A DNA stretch of 64,000 bases from Cacajao melanocephalus (lineage: Eukaryota > Chordata > Mammalia > Primates > Pitheciidae), in assembly GCA_963573385.1 (NCBI GenBank), contig CAUYLG010051073.1:1-64000 (forward strand), read 5' to 3'. Shown here piece by piece: positions 26,946 through 39,059 of this stretch; positions within the stretch are counted from its first letter, which is position 1; every line of letters begins with the position of its first letter. The translations under genes were made by a program, and so were the position numbers. The notes under the pieces were generated by a model. That model made no database searches and had not been told where the DNA came from. It worked only from the letters and a program-made list of their open reading frames with translations.

Positions 26946-27215
26946 TTTTTGTAAAGATGGAGTCTGCCTCTGTGACTCATGCTGGAGTACAGTGGTGTGA
27001 TCACATTTTACACTGCAGCCTCCGACTCCTGGGCCCAAATAATCCTCCTGCCTTGGCCTCCGAGTGGCTGGGACTACAGATGTGCACCACCATGCCCAGC
27101 TAATATTATTTTAATTTTTTGTAGAAATGGGGTCTCATTATGTCGCTCAGGCTGGCCTTGAACTCCTGGCTTCAAGCAATCCTCCTGCCTCCAAGCAATC
27201 CTCCTGCCTCGGCTA
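26946..27215 (-). mobile_element. Old Alu SINE fused to its neighbour
   Basis: TTTTTTGTAAAGATGGAGTCTGC, GCTGGAGTACAGTGGTGTGATC and CTTCAAGCAATCCTCCTGCC. The last word is duplicated in tandem (CAAGCAATCCTCCTGCCTC at about 27173-27211). The 5' end of the element is lost after that. Confidence 0.85.
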
Positions 27216-27429
27216 ATACAAAGTCTTAAACTTCAAGCCAGGTGCACTGGGAATGTACCACAGCAAAGTTCTGCCTGGGGCCTCTGCATCACCCCGCCCT
27301 GGAGATCACAGGGCTCGATGGCTCCCTTCCGCCAGGCCTCTGCTCTAACGTTCCCCCACCGGCCTCCGCTGCCCTGCTGCCCACCACTGGCGCCAGCCCT
27401 GGCTCCATGCCCTGCCCTGGCTCTGGGCT

Positions 27430-27605
27430 CTCTTACTGCACGTTGCCACAGACCGATCACCTACTCTCAGACATTTACTGTCAGCCCCAACACACAGGGA
27501 ATATAAGCTCCTCCAGGGCAGGAGTGTTGACCTCTGTCCCCGCTCTGTCCCTGGCTCCAGGTTCATAGCAGATGCTCAGCAAACACTCCTAGGATGAACA
27601 CATGT
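27430..27605 (+). mobile_element. L2 LINE 3' end
   Basis: ATATAAGCTCCTCCAGGGCAG, GAGTGTTGACCTCTGTCCC and CAGATGCTCAGCAAACACTCC reproduce the order of the L2 terminal region. Confidence 0.7.
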
Positions 27606-27744
27606 GATCTGGGCCCAGCTCCATGCCAGGCAAACTCAGGAAGGAACAGAAAGGCACCGTGAGTTCTCAGTGTCAGAACCCCCTAGGGATGGCTCCCTCT
27701 GGAAAGGAAGAGGCCTGAGTGTGTGTCACCACTGGTAGGCAGTG

Positions 27745-27980
27745 TGGCCACTTAAGGGCATTGTATCTGGAAACTGCCTGTGTTCAAACCCATCCTTTGC
27801 CACTTCAGAGCTGTGCAGTCTCAGGCGACCTGCAGAGCCTCTCTGGGCCTGAGTCCTCCATCTGTAAAGTGGTTATATGAAAGCACCTCCCGTGGATATG
27901 AAACAGGTTAATGTGGGTGAGGCCCTCAGAACAGGGGCTGGCATTTCGCAAACACCAGGTAAGCACTTACTGCTGCTGCC
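27745..27980 (+). repeat. MIR, nearly full-length
   Basis: CTGTGTTCAAACCCATCC, TTGCCACTTCAGAGCTGTGC, CCTCCATCTGTAAAGTGG, CACCTCCCGTGGATATG and AACAGGGGCTGGCATTTCG follow the MIR consensus from the tRNA-related part to the 3' end. Confidence 0.8.
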
Positions 27981-28879
27981 ACCATTGCCAGAACTCCAGG
28001 GAAAGAATCCCTAAGAAAGGAGATTGCAGCAAGGGAAGGGGATCGATCTGAGAGGGACACCTAAACACGGATGTGGTCTACTGGGTGAAGGGGGCAGAAT
28101 CGGAGTTCCCAAACTGCTGGAGATGGAACCCCAGAAACCTCAGCACAGGACGACAGGGGCCAGCGCAGCCTCCAGTCTATTTATAGATCAAACACATTCG
28201 CCATCAAGGTCCCTGTGTCCCCGCCAAAAAGCTGGTTCTGACAAGCAGGAAAAGCAAGTCGACTGGAGCCTCCGGCTAAGCCTGTCTGGCACCCGCTGCC
28301 TCTGAGGGGTGGGCGTGGCCAGTGGTAGCCAGCTCTCCAGGCCTGGCTGCCTGTGCCAAGGGTCAGCTTCCTAGCACCTCGGTGGTGCCCAGGTGAGCAG
28401 AAAAGATGCCCCAGCCCACAGGGTCCTCGGGGCAGCCCCAAGGCCCCGGCAAGGGGACGGGGACAGGCAGGCAGAAGGTACCTCCTGCCCACATGAGGGG
28501 AGTCATGTGGTGTCAACACAGGCCACAGCCACCCCCAGGCTGGCCGACCGAGAGGTGATGTCTCCCAGGAACGGGGCCCCCTCCAGGCCACATCCAGCCA
28601 GGCCCGGTGTCACCCCTCTCTCTGCCCCTGTCCTCATCAGACTGTGACACTGAGACTATCTTTCAGGCTCCCAGCAGGGCTCGGGACACCACCTGCCCCT
28701 TCCTACCAGGAGACCAGGCTTGGCCACTTCCCTCGCCTCCTCCACCATCAGGTCTGACTCCTCAAGCAGCCCATGACCCAGCCTGAGCCCAAGCTCCTTC
28801 CAGCTGCCACACGGGCCTTCTTGCCCTCCATGCCCACAGGCCAGCCCTCCCCTGTGCCCCAGCACCCTTGCCAGAGAGC
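27981..28879. other. Unique GC-rich sequence
   Basis: No repeat or exon recognised. Confidence 0.3.
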
Positions 28880-29130
28880 AGCTTCTGGGCTCACACCCTG
28901 GCCCCTAGTCATCGTGCACACATCACTTTCTTGTTAAGCCCTTCCCAACCCACACTTCTAAAACCACCCCCCAGCCCCCCAGAACACCCGCATCTTCCAA
29001 CACCCCACCTCTCCCATTCCTGCGGGGGGCTTCCTGTCTGTCTCCAGGGGCAGAGACTGTTCCCCGTGGCTTTGGGGTACCCCAGGTGCTGGTAGATGCT
29101 CAATGAACATTGGGTGAAGAAACAGATGGC
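28880..29130 (+). mobile_element. L2 LINE 3' end
   Basis: TTGTTAAGCCCTTCCCAACC, CTGTCTCCAGGGGCAGAG and GGTGCTGGTAGATGCTCAATG, then AACATTGGGTGAA, match the terminal L2 segments in order. Confidence 0.65.
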
Positions 29131-29290
29131 TCCGGGGTCCCTTATCGTGGCCCCAGCTGGCACCCAGGGAGGCCTGAATTGAGGCCTGCTGCTGCGTGAG
29201 CACAACAGCGCCTGCTAGCGGCTCCGGGCTGAGCTGCAGCTGAGAAGGTTCTAACTTTTTCCAGCTGCTCCAGTGCCGCCCCCTCGTGAT

Positions 29291-29301
29291 GGGGGGGGGG
29301 G
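29291..29301. repeat. 11-bp poly-G run
   Basis: Uninterrupted G run in otherwise unique sequence, prone to slippage and base-call errors. Confidence 0.9.
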
Positions 29302-29449
29302 AGCCTCGCTGCACCCTCCCCCCACGACTTTGGGATGTACCTCGAGGGCTTTGGGGTACCCTGGCAGCCAGGGGCAGGGGGAGAGATCGGGCTGTGGAGT
29401 CCAGCTCTGACGTGGGGAGGCTCCTGGGGACGCTAATGGCTATGCCCCC

Positions 29450-29665
29450 ATCCAGTGGACTTGGCCGGCATTAATTTGACCATATATACACACGCTAATC
29501 AGCTGTAACCGTGGCACCCAGCTCAATTCAAATTGATTTACTGAGCCTGGAAATGGATACAAATGTGATTAAAGGCTTTTTATTTTACATAGGTTCTCTA
29601 TAAAATGATTTAAATCAATTGCCCGGCAGGCCCCGCGCTGCTGCTGCACAGAGCCTTCCTCTTCT
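29450..29665. promoter_or_regulatory. Candidate conserved non-coding element
   Basis: Repeat-free and rich in paired motifs: GGCATTAATTTGACC, CACGCTAATCAGCTGTAACC, CAATTCAAATTGATTTACTG, ATGTGATTAAAGGC and AATGATTTAAATCAATTGCCC. The TAAT/ATTGATTT words plus a CAGCTG E-box-like word make it look like a homeodomain-type enhancer. This is an inference from composition. Confidence 0.45.
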
Positions 29666-29961
29666 ATTGATGGATACGCTGCTCTGAGCCAGAGCTGCAG
29701 TCACAGTGCTCTCTGTCCCTGCCCGGGGATCAAAGTCGGGGCAGCCGCAGCATCCACTCGTGGTGTGGCCGCCTCCACTCGGGGTGCCTCTCTGAGGTGA
29801 CGGGGCACCTTCTCAGGGCCTCAGGAGGTAGCTCTCAGGTGAGGGGCAGGCCTGGGAGCCAGGCGGGTACTCATGGTGACAATCTCCTGCACCATCATTC
29901 CTTCTGGCCACGATGCCCTGAGCCTGGGAGGTCAAGTTCAAGATCTAGACCTCTGGCGGGC

Positions 29962-29975
29962 GGGGGGGGGGGGGG
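29962..29975. repeat. 14-bp poly-G run
   Basis: Embedded in GGCGGGC...CGGCGGG sequence. It is G-quadruplex-capable on the plus strand. Confidence 0.9.
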
Positions 29976-30369
29976 CGGCGGGAATGAGCGCTTCTGTAGC
30001 TATCACCTGCCCTACCCTGCTGCCCCTTTCACACATGAGGAGACCAAGGCCCAGGAGTGTGCACCAGAGTAGGAGAATCAGGGACAGATGGGTCCCAGCC
30101 CCTGGGCCACCCGAAGCATCCACGAAGACCCCGCCCGCTCACATAAGCACCTAACAGCTGTCGTTGGTTTATAAAACATTGTCTCCTGCAGTGAACACAG
30201 AAAACAGAGGTGCTCATGGGCCCCTCAGCCTGTGGGAGGGCTCAGCATGGAGCCGGGGTGCCACCTAACATCCAGTGCAGGGGAGGCCTGGGCAGCAGCC
30301 AGCAGGCCAAGGCAGGTCTTTGCCACCACCCCCATCTGTACGTCTCCTGGGGCCACCATCACACAGGAC

Positions 30370-30762
30370 TGCAAACAGCAGAGCTAAAGCCACAGAACTT
30401 TCTTCTCTCTCAGGTCTGAAGCCCAGAAGTCTGAAATCCAGGTGTGGGCAGGGCTGCGCCCCCTTCAGAAGGCTCTAAGGGAGGTCTTCCTGCCTCTTCC
30501 AGCTTCTGGTGGGCACGGGCGCTCCATGGCTGCGGCTGCCACAGCTCTACTCTCTGCCTGTCTTCACATGGCCTCTCCTGCCTGTCTATCCTCTTCTCCT
30601 GAGAACTACCAATCGGATTGGATTTAGGGCCCACACCTGTCCCATGTGACCTCATCTTAACCCAGTGACATCTGCAAAAAACCCGATTTCCAAATAGGGT
30701 CACATTCTGAGGTTCTGGGCAGACACGCCATTTGGGGGAACACTCTATTCACCCCAGTTCAG
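30370..30762 (-). mobile_element. MaLR-type LTR (MLT1-like)
   Basis: Reverse-complement order: AGAAGGCTCTAAGGGAGGTC, CTGCCTCTTCCAGCTTCTGG, GGATTTAGGGCCCACACC, CATGTGACCTCATCTTAACCC, TTTCCAAATAGGGTCACATTC, ATTTGGGGGAACACTCTATTC. It is a well-preserved solitary LTR. Confidence 0.82.
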
Positions 30763-31352
30763 ACGGGATCTGAGTCACCACACTGGGGGTACAGCTGGGA
30801 AGAGCCCACCCTCTTTTAAGGAGGGGCGGCCCATTTAGCAGCTTCGAGAATGAAGCCCAGCTTGTGGGGTGGGTGCTGGGCCGCGTGCCTATGTCCAATA
30901 GCTGCACAGTCCCTGCTCTTTGGAGGGGTGATGTGCCACCGCCTGTCTCTGCTTGAGAGCTTCTGCAGTGGTTCTGAGAACTGCAGAGGCAGACGCCACC
31001 TGGTTTCCAGGTAGACCCCTGGCCCTGAGTGCCCGCCGATACGCAGGGGCCACTAGCTTCTTACATCTCGGTGGCAGGGCCGTGGTTCAGAAAAATCCCA
31101 TCAGCCCGGCTCAACAGCCCATCCAGGATGGGTAAGGGCTGGCTGGGGCAGGGAGAGGGTCTGTGTCTGACTCTAGACCTGAGCCGTCCAGCAGAAAAGC
31201 CACAGGTGGTGATTTCAATTCAAAGTTAAACTAATTAACATGAAAAAAAATTAAAATTCCATTCCTGCATTGCCCAGGCCATGAGCAGCTCATTGCCAGC
31301 ACACAGGGCGCTGCAGATGGTGGCACTTCCCAGCAAGAGAGAAAGGTCTGTG

Positions 31353-31819
<467 letters not shown>

Positions 31820-31949
31820 TTAGAATTGGGGCTCTTCTGCTGATTCAGCTTGCCTCTCTGGCCACGCTGTCCAGAAAATCACCCACCTCTGATCCCCCGC
31901 CCCCAGCCTAAGAGGCCGTTCCCTAATTCTCTGGTCGGCTCAAGCTTCT

Positions 31950-32405
31950 CCCAGAGGCAGCTCAAGGCCCTCCAGTATCCAACACTCCATACTCTGCTCT
32001 CCACCTCACAAACTCCTGCACATCCTTCAAAACCCAAGTCCAGCTTCATGACCTCCGGAAAGACTGTTCCTACAGCACCCTGAACTTCCTCTCTTGTGGC
32101 TCATTTCACCGAGAAGCCGAGTCCCTGGTGCATCTGCTCTTCCGTGCCTGCCTGTGAGCATTTCGGAACCAGTCAGTTCAGCACCTGGCAGGAACAGGGA
32201 GCTCGGACCGGCCGAGAGAGGAGTAAGCCTGACTCTCAACAAGACCCTTCGTTTCCAGAGCTTGGCCACGCAGAGGGCCCCGAAGGCTGTAACACACTGG
32301 CTGTGTGAATAAATGAATGCACGACGACCACAGACGGGAACCAGGTCCTGTCCTCTGCTGGTACTCTCACAAGCACACAGTAGGAGCTTAATAAACGGAG
32401 ATGGG
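31950..32405 (+). mobile_element. L2-like LINE fragment(s)
   Basis: CTGCACATCCTTCAAAACCC and TGACCTCCGGAAAGACTGTTCC match the L2 3' region. GTGAATAAATGAATGCACG near 32310 and CACACAGTAGGAGCTTAATAA near 32376 resemble terminal L2/MIR words. Two overlapping remnants are possible. Confidence 0.55.
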
Positions 32406-32974
32406 GAAACAAGCTGAATGCAGCGGAGAAGACTGCAAGGGGTGAGGATGCAAGACGGGAAAAGCGGAGAGCTGGAAGGAGCACTAAGACAACGAGGCGG
32501 GCAGAGCCTGTGTCCCCAGAAGGAGGGAGCGGCCCTCCAGAAGCCAACCCCATCACTGGGGTTTTCCTCTGCCTCCTTCCTGGCTGCATAGGGAAGCATG
32601 GCCCTGCAAGGTCACAGCGAGGACAGCCATGGACTCCAGGACATTCCCCCACGCTCCCCCACTCTGCAGAGCCCAGAGGAGTGATGGTGGCACTGAGGTA
32701 TAGCCCTAGAGCTGCCAGGGGGCATCAGTGATGGGTGGGTCACCCTTGCCCCAAACCACCCTTTGTGAGGCCAGGAGCCACGGCCTCGAGGGACCACCAA
32801 CTGAGATGGAAAATGTGATGTAACCATGCAAGGTCACACAAACACCTGCCATTCTAGAGTGAGCAGTGGCCTGGAAGGCCCGCCTCCTTTCCCCACCAAG
32901 CCCCATTTCCGGAGGGCACAGTCCTGGCCCCAAGCCCTCAGTTCCCTACTTCTATTTCGAGGTCGCCATCAAGG
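32406..32974. other. Unique sequence
   Basis: No exon or repeat recognised. Confidence 0.3.
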
Positions 32975-33185
32975 TTGTATTGTGGGGTGATTCCCATCCT
33001 GGACCTGGGGACCTGGACTCGAGGGCCTGGGCCTGCCGTTCCCAGCTGTGTGACCTGGGCGGGTCAGCTTGCCACTCTGTGCCTCAGTTTCCCATCTGTA
33101 ACACAGGTAGAAATAAGGAAAACAGTGCGGTCCTCGGGGGCTCACGTCTGCCTGGCTCATAACGAGGCCTCAGTGTTCAGGAAAT
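32975..33185 (+). repeat. MIR fragment
   Basis: CCAGCTGTGTGACCTGGGCG, CTCTGTGCCTCAGTTTCCC and ATCTGTAACACAGGTAGAAA in order, then CCTGGCTCATAACGAGGC. Confidence 0.8.
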
Positions 33186-34279
33186 TGACCTGCCCAGGTG
33201 CAAATACAGACCACACAAGGGTTCCCAGGCCCCTCGGACCCGCCCGTCACAGCCGGGAAGACTCTACGGTCCCCAGAGCTCAGCTCTGCCAAGACTGGGT
33301 TCTCAAAGACTCCTCTGTATCCACGGGATGCAGCTCACCATGTGACCGAAGGAGAGGCAAGGCGGTGAGTACAAGCAGACTCAGTCATTTTGTAAATGCA
33401 GATGTTTCCTGGGGGCGAGGAGGTGGCACCCAGTGAGGCGCTATTGATATCCATGTTCACGTAGAGCAGGACGATCTCTTCTGCTGCTGTTTTGATCCCC
33501 TCTTTTCCCAAGAGGACAGAGAGCCCATCCGCTGGAGGAGGGCAGCCTCTGGAAGCTTCTGCAATCTGTGCTTTTCAGCATGGCCCAAAGCCTCCCTGCA
33601 TCGGAACCCCCTGGAGTACATAGCAACCACCCGTGAACCCCAAGTCCCTGGAGTGCTACGCTGAGGTGGGCACAGGGCTAGGCACAAAATGACCACTTGA
33701 GAAATCGGTAAAGAACTAATTTCACCTGAATCCCACAGCCTGCATTTAGCAACAGCTAAACTCATCCCAAGAAACGCATGCTGAGGCCAGGGACCAGTGA
33801 GGCCCCAGCCATGCCACGAGGGAGGGAGAGGGCTTTTCTCACAAGCCTCAAATGGGGAGCTGGGCACCCCCCCACCGAGAACAGCCCATGTGACAGGACA
33901 GAGGCCGGTGAGGCCCCTGCAGCACAGCAGAGGCGGGAAGGCACTCCCCACCATCCTTGCTGGGGCAGGAGTGGGGCGAGGCTGGCCAGCGGGGCGGTCC
34001 CTCAAGGAGAGAGAAGTCCACATCAAGGCCCACTGGCCACGGGAGCTATGCACGATTCCACACAGAGGCAAGGCCGTATGCGTTTGGAATCCTGAAATTC
34101 TAAAGGCAGGAGGGAGACAGGTCACCCCCTAAGCGGAGCCACCTGGTGCCACTTAGTGGCTGCAATGTCTTTTTGATGGTGGCCAAGCCAAGAGGTGGGG
34201 GCTGTGCTGAAGGGTGGCGGTGGCCCTGGGCAACCCAGGGGCAACAGTGGGGGGGGGTCCTTGCTGCCCTCAGAAGGCT
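33186..34279. other. Unique sequence
   Basis: No exon or repeat recognised. Confidence 0.3.
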
Positions 34280-34284
34280 TCCTG

Positions 34285-34500
34285 GGCTCTCGTGTGCACG
34301 TGAGAACATGCGTGTGGGAGCGCGTGTGTGTGTACATCTGTGAGAGCAGGTGACAGCGTCCACCTGTGAGTGTAAGGGAGCTTGTGAATGTGTGAGTATG
34401 CAAGTGTGTTATGTGTGAGTACAGAGAGAAGGGGAGAGGGAGAGAGACAGGGAGGGAGGCAGTGGGGAGGGAGAGAGGCGGGAGAGGAGGTGAGGACAGG
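34285..34500. repeat. Degenerate TG tract followed by purine-rich tract
   Basis: TG-rich imperfect repeats (GCGCGTGTGTGTGTACATC, GTGTGTTATGTGTGAG) at about 34285-34425 pass directly into a G/A tract (GGGAGAGGGAGAGAGACAGG) to 34500. Confidence 0.8.
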
Positions 34501-34849
34501 GGTTATGCTGCGAAGCGACCGTGCGTGGGGTGCCCCTGCTGGCAGGGCTGCACCTGGGGGGGCTCCCTCACTGCCCTGAGCTGCCAGTACATCTCCATCT
34601 GCAGAATGGGGCCATGACACCCCCTAACAGGCTTCTGGGCCAGAATGGGGCACCTGCGGAGAGGAGGCAGCCGCCGGTGCAGGCTCATGTCCTTGGGGCC
34701 AGGGTGAAGGGGCCTGGGTTCCCTCTCCGTGGATGTTTCCTGGAGCAGCAGCAGCTCCTTGAAGCCCTCATCTGGGGCCTGGGCTGGGCAGGGGCTGCCA
34801 GGGGAGGGCTGCTCTCGCCTGCCTGCCATCCCCAGGGAGGGTGGCATCA

Positions 34850-35070
34850 GGCTCCCCAGGAGCGAGGTTGCCCAATTACAGGAACAATTACGGCACGCTG
34901 ATGCACAGCCGGCCGCCTCGGCGCCCACCTCGCGAGTGACAAGCTGGCCCGGCGGGCTGCGCGTGGCTTTAATCCGAGGAAGGCTCTCGAGTGCTAATGG
35001 TGCGAGCAGGCTCATTAGCTGTAATCCATCTGTCCTTAACGCGGCGGCGGTGGCCGGGCCTGCGGGATGA
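34850..35070. promoter_or_regulatory. Candidate conserved non-coding element, CpG-retaining
   Basis: CCCAATTACAGGAACAATTACG, GGCTTTAATCCGAGGAAGG, GTGCTAATGGTGCGAGCAGG and CTCATTAGCTGTAATCC sit among dense CpGs (CCTCGGCGCCCACCTCGCG, AACGCGGCGGCGG). It is repeat-free. Co-occurrence of TAAT-type words with undecayed CpG suggests constraint or local hypomethylation. The role is inferred. Confidence 0.45.
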
Positions 35071-35854
35071 AGGATGCTCTCCCAGACCGGCGGTGGCAGG
35101 CACCGCAGGCACAGCCTCAGCACGGGCCATGCTTGGCTCCATCCTTTGCTACCCAGGAACATGAAATAAAGGCAGAGGTGAAGGTACAGGGGAGGAAGAG
35201 GAGGAGGCCAGGGCTCCCCACTGCCCCTGGTGTGATGGCGGCTGCGCCAGGGCTGCACAGGACCTGGCCCACCCTGCTGTGTGACTGTGGGCTCCTGTCT
35301 CTCCCTCTCTGGACTGATGCCGTCCTCTGGGAAAACTCTGGGCACAAGAACCCGTGAGTGGGTGGTCCTGGGGTGCCTATCTCCGGACACAGGCTGTCGC
35401 TCCACCTCCCCAGGAGGTGTGGTGGTGTGAACGCTGCCCAGAACGTTCCAGATGGTTTTCTGACAATCATAAATCCTGCCTTTGTCTGTGGTGGAGGAAG
35501 TAGCCCGACCACACCATCTGGATGGCGGGTACCCTGGCAAGGGGCGCTCACTGTTGGGTCCCCAGGGCCTGGCCCTGGGCCTAGGACAGGTGCTGAGGAA
35601 TCAAGGCTGAATGAGGGCTGAGCAGGCAGGTTCCTCAGGTCAGACTTGGGGGGCAGCCCGTGCCCAGGGCAGGCACAGGGTGGGGCGGCACCCAAGCAGC
35701 CGGCATGGTGGAGGGCAAAGAGCGTGAACTGGAAAAGCGGTCAGGGAGACAGGCAGGGCGGGGGAGCCGGCTACAGAAAAGGGGCTGCCTGGGCACAGAG
35801 CCAGCGCACGGAGTGGAGGTGGTGCGGGTGAGAGGCACTCTGCACCAGGGCCCT
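35071..35854. other. Unique GC-rich sequence
   Basis: No exon or repeat recognised. Confidence 0.3.
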
Positions 35855-35960
35855 GGTTTCCAGTCCTGGGTCTGCTGTGCAATTGAAGGAGGTTATTTAG
35901 CTTCTCTGTGCCTGCATCCCCAGCTGTAAAAATGTGGGAAATAGCCCCTCCCTCAGGAGA
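35855..35960 (+). repeat. MIR fragment
   Basis: TCCTGGGTCTGCTGTGCAATTG, GGTTATTTAGCTTCTCTGTGCC and CAGCTGTAAAAATGTGGGAAATAG match MIR order. Confidence 0.7.
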
Positions 35961-36119
35961 CACATGAGCTACCGTGGGGAAAATCTGTTCCAACAGCCCT
36001 GACCCCAAGGCACCGACGGCGGCCCCCGCTGTGCCGCTGAGGCGTCGCCCTGGCTTCGTCACTCAAGGGCCACTTCTGTGGTTTCCGCCACGTCTGCATA
36101 CACCCTGCCCCGTGTTATT

Positions 36120-36235
36120 TACTGACTCCTTCAAATCCATCTGTTGTTTCTGGTTTGGGTTTTGGAGGGATAATTTATATCAACTAATTTTTAAAAACTA
36201 ATTTATCTCCAGAAGGAACCTGTCGGTCACTGGCA
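36120..36235. promoter_or_regulatory. AT-rich island
   Basis: GGGATAATTTATATCAACTA, then ATTTTTAAAAACTAATTTATC, are confined to about 100 bases between GC-rich flanks. No repeat recognised. It may be a small conserved element. Confidence 0.3.
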
Positions 36236-36739
36236 GAAACAGAAATCCGGGCTCCCATCCGAGTTACGCTGGCTGTGCTGGCTCTGAGGGCAGACCCCTC
36301 TCCTGGTTCCCCGGGTACCCACAGAGAAGGGAGGGAGGGAGGCGGGTGTGTGGGACCCCCTGCCCTGGCCACGCCTTGCTCACCGCCCCAGTCGGAGGAC
36401 TGTTAGGATGGAAAAACCTCACCGCGGTTCTCTGGAGGGGCATATTCCTGCACAGCGTAACCAGTCTGGGAGTCACATAAAGTCACCAAGGGTGGGACGA
36501 CCCCACCGAGAATCCGAGGGCCTTCCAGGGTACAGCATCACAGTCCCTAGCTCTGTTTCCCCACCTGGAAAACAGGGATGCACCTGTTGGGGAGCGTCGT
36601 GGCGGGGGATTCGTCCAGCGCTCAGGTCTGAAAGTCCCCCACTGTCCCTGCTGAGGGGCCGGCAGCAGAGCTGTCCCCGTGATGGGCAGGGCCCAGAGGC
36701 CTGCTGGCAGGGGACAGGAGGACAGTGCGCCGAGGACTG

Positions 36740-36915
36740 CAGGCTCCCCGACATTCTTCAATTATTCAAACAATAATCATACCCTTATTTAAAGTCTAGC
36801 CTTGCATTCTCGGCACCCCGGCGGCAGGCACTGAGCCTGCTGGTAGGTTTACACGGAGACCAGCTCCTTCTCTCAAAGTCAATTAATTAAGCAAACGCTT
36901 TTGCCAGCATGTTCT
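36740..36915. promoter_or_regulatory. Candidate conserved non-coding element
   Basis: TTCTTCAATTATTCAAACAATAA, CCTTATTTAAAGTC and AAAGTCAATTAATTAAGCAAACG flank a CpG-containing GGCACCCCGGCGGCAGG. It is repeat-free. The role is inferred. Confidence 0.35.
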
Positions 36916-37064
36916 CAGGTGTGTGGCCAGGAGGCCCGTCCGTCTCAGCCCACCGCCTCGGGGACACTTGATCCCACAGGGCCTGCCAAGCAGGCGGGGA
37001 CAGTGGCCAGGGGCCTGGGCATCGCCTGGTGGAAGAGAAGGGACCAGAAACAACTGTTGGCAAG

Positions 37065-37225
37065 GTTCAAGGAGTGCCCGCTGTGTGTCAGGCCAGGCCA
37101 GGCCATGGGCACTGGACAGGCTCTCACAACACTCTTGGCCGGTCCCTTAGCATCCTTAGTACAGGTGGGGGAACTGAGGCACAGGGTGGGTGAGGGACTT
37201 GCCCAAGGTTGAAGGCCAGAGAGAA
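37065..37225 (-). repeat. MIR fragment
   Basis: GTACAGGTGGGGGAACTGAGG, CACAGGGTGGGTGAGGGAC and TTGCCCAAGGTTGAAGGC follow GTGCCCGCTGTGTGTCAGGCC. This is reverse-complement MIR over most of its length. Confidence 0.8.
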
Positions 37226-37534
37226 GGGGACTCAACATCACTCGCTCCCTTCTGCCCCCACTCAGGCAGGGACAGTGGGAGTGACAGCTGAGGCTGCCTC
37301 CTCCGAATGCTCGGGACAGAGAGTCTCGGCTTTTTCAGATCTCAGAATATTTGCATGTATTAACATGCAGCGAGATGTCTTGGGGATGGGACCCAAGTCG
37401 AAACAGGAAATTCATTTATGCTTCATATACACCTGATCCACACAGCCAGAAGGTAACTTACACAATATTTTCAATAATTTGTACATGAAATGAAGTTCAT
37501 GTGAAGTCCTATGTGTGAGACTTTCCAGCTGTAG

Positions 37535-37924
<390 letters not shown>

Positions 37925-38004
37925 TAAGCTTCAAAACAGAAGCTGGCACAGGAGACAGGCGTCCCACCCACATCACTCACATGCATTTTCCTATCAGGCC
38001 CCCA

Positions 38005-38145
38005 GGGAAGGACAATTGTTACTAGCATTGTAGAGAGGGGAGAAACTGAGTCACGGGGCGGCTGAGGGACTTGCTCCAGGTTGCACCAGCTGTCAGGGAT
38101 GGGCTGGGGGTTTGAATCCAGACCGCTTGACTGGGACCCTGCTCT
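38005..38145 (-). repeat. MIR fragment
   Basis: GTAGAGAGGGGAGAAACTGAG, GACTTGCTCCAGGTTGCACC, AGCTGTCAGGGATGGGCTGG and TTTGAATCCAGACCGC are in MIR reverse-complement order. Confidence 0.8.
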
Positions 38146-38639
38146 GGAGCCAAGTAGGGCCTTTCTAATCCCCTTGCAGGACAGCTCAACGCACCCACAC
38201 CCTCCTCCAGGGCCTCCAGGCACGCAAGTGCGCTCTCTCACCTGGCAGGACTGGGCACCCACCTGGGCACCCCCAGCGGCAGTGGGTGCCAGCATGTTCT
38301 GGAGGGTCCCGGAGCTGGACCCTCACTGACCATCCCCCATCGTCTGTGACTCTTCTCCAGCCGACGGTACCAGGCATTATGCGGAGACACTGAGCATCAT
38401 GCCAAGGCCTCCCTCCTGCAGCCGCCTGAGCCCCGAACAAACATGGCAAGGTGAGTCGTCCACAACAGCAGCTCCCTTTATGGGTGGGGACATGAAATCC
38501 AAAGGCTGAATGCTGAGGCCAGATGGCCCCACCTGCAAAGGGGGTAGTCCTGCCGAGGGCTTCAGCCACTCTGCGCCGGCCACCCTGCCCCCAGGGCCTT
38601 GAGGAGCAGGCCTGCGTGGCCCGCAGGCAGCTGAGAGTG

Positions 38640-38745
38640 TGGATGTTGGGTTGGGGGCTGCGCAGCACTCCAGCTCTGCCACTTTCGTGCTGTATGACCT
38701 TTTGCACACATCACAAGTAACATCTCTGGGCCCCAAAACGTGGTC
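38640..38745 (+). repeat. MIR fragment
   Basis: CCAGCTCTGCCACTTTCGTGC, TGTATGACCTTTTGCACAC and AACATCTCTGGGCCCC match the MIR core. Confidence 0.65.
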
Positions 38746-39059
38746 TCACAGGACCATCTCCTCTCACCTTTTCCATGCTTCTCGCCACATCTCCCAAAGT
38801 GCCGGCATTGGGCAGAGTCCTCCTAAATGCACTTGCTCTGGTGGCAGAATTAGTGATACCCAAGGTCAAAAGGAGCTGCTGGATCCACCTGCTCATCACA
38901 GCTCCTGGAAACTGACCACGTCAAGCGCTTCCAGCAAATGGACATCAACTGCCCAAACCTTGGCACACATACAGGACAGAAGATTCCAGCCAAGCAAAAG
39001 CATCTCAATCAACTCCCCATCTGGAAGGAGGAGGAGCCATCCACAAAGAACTAACTTCA

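Noticed and set aside
34503..35540. 345-codon open frame on the minus strand
   Set aside because: It overlaps a candidate regulatory island, is low in diagnostic residues and matches no family I know.
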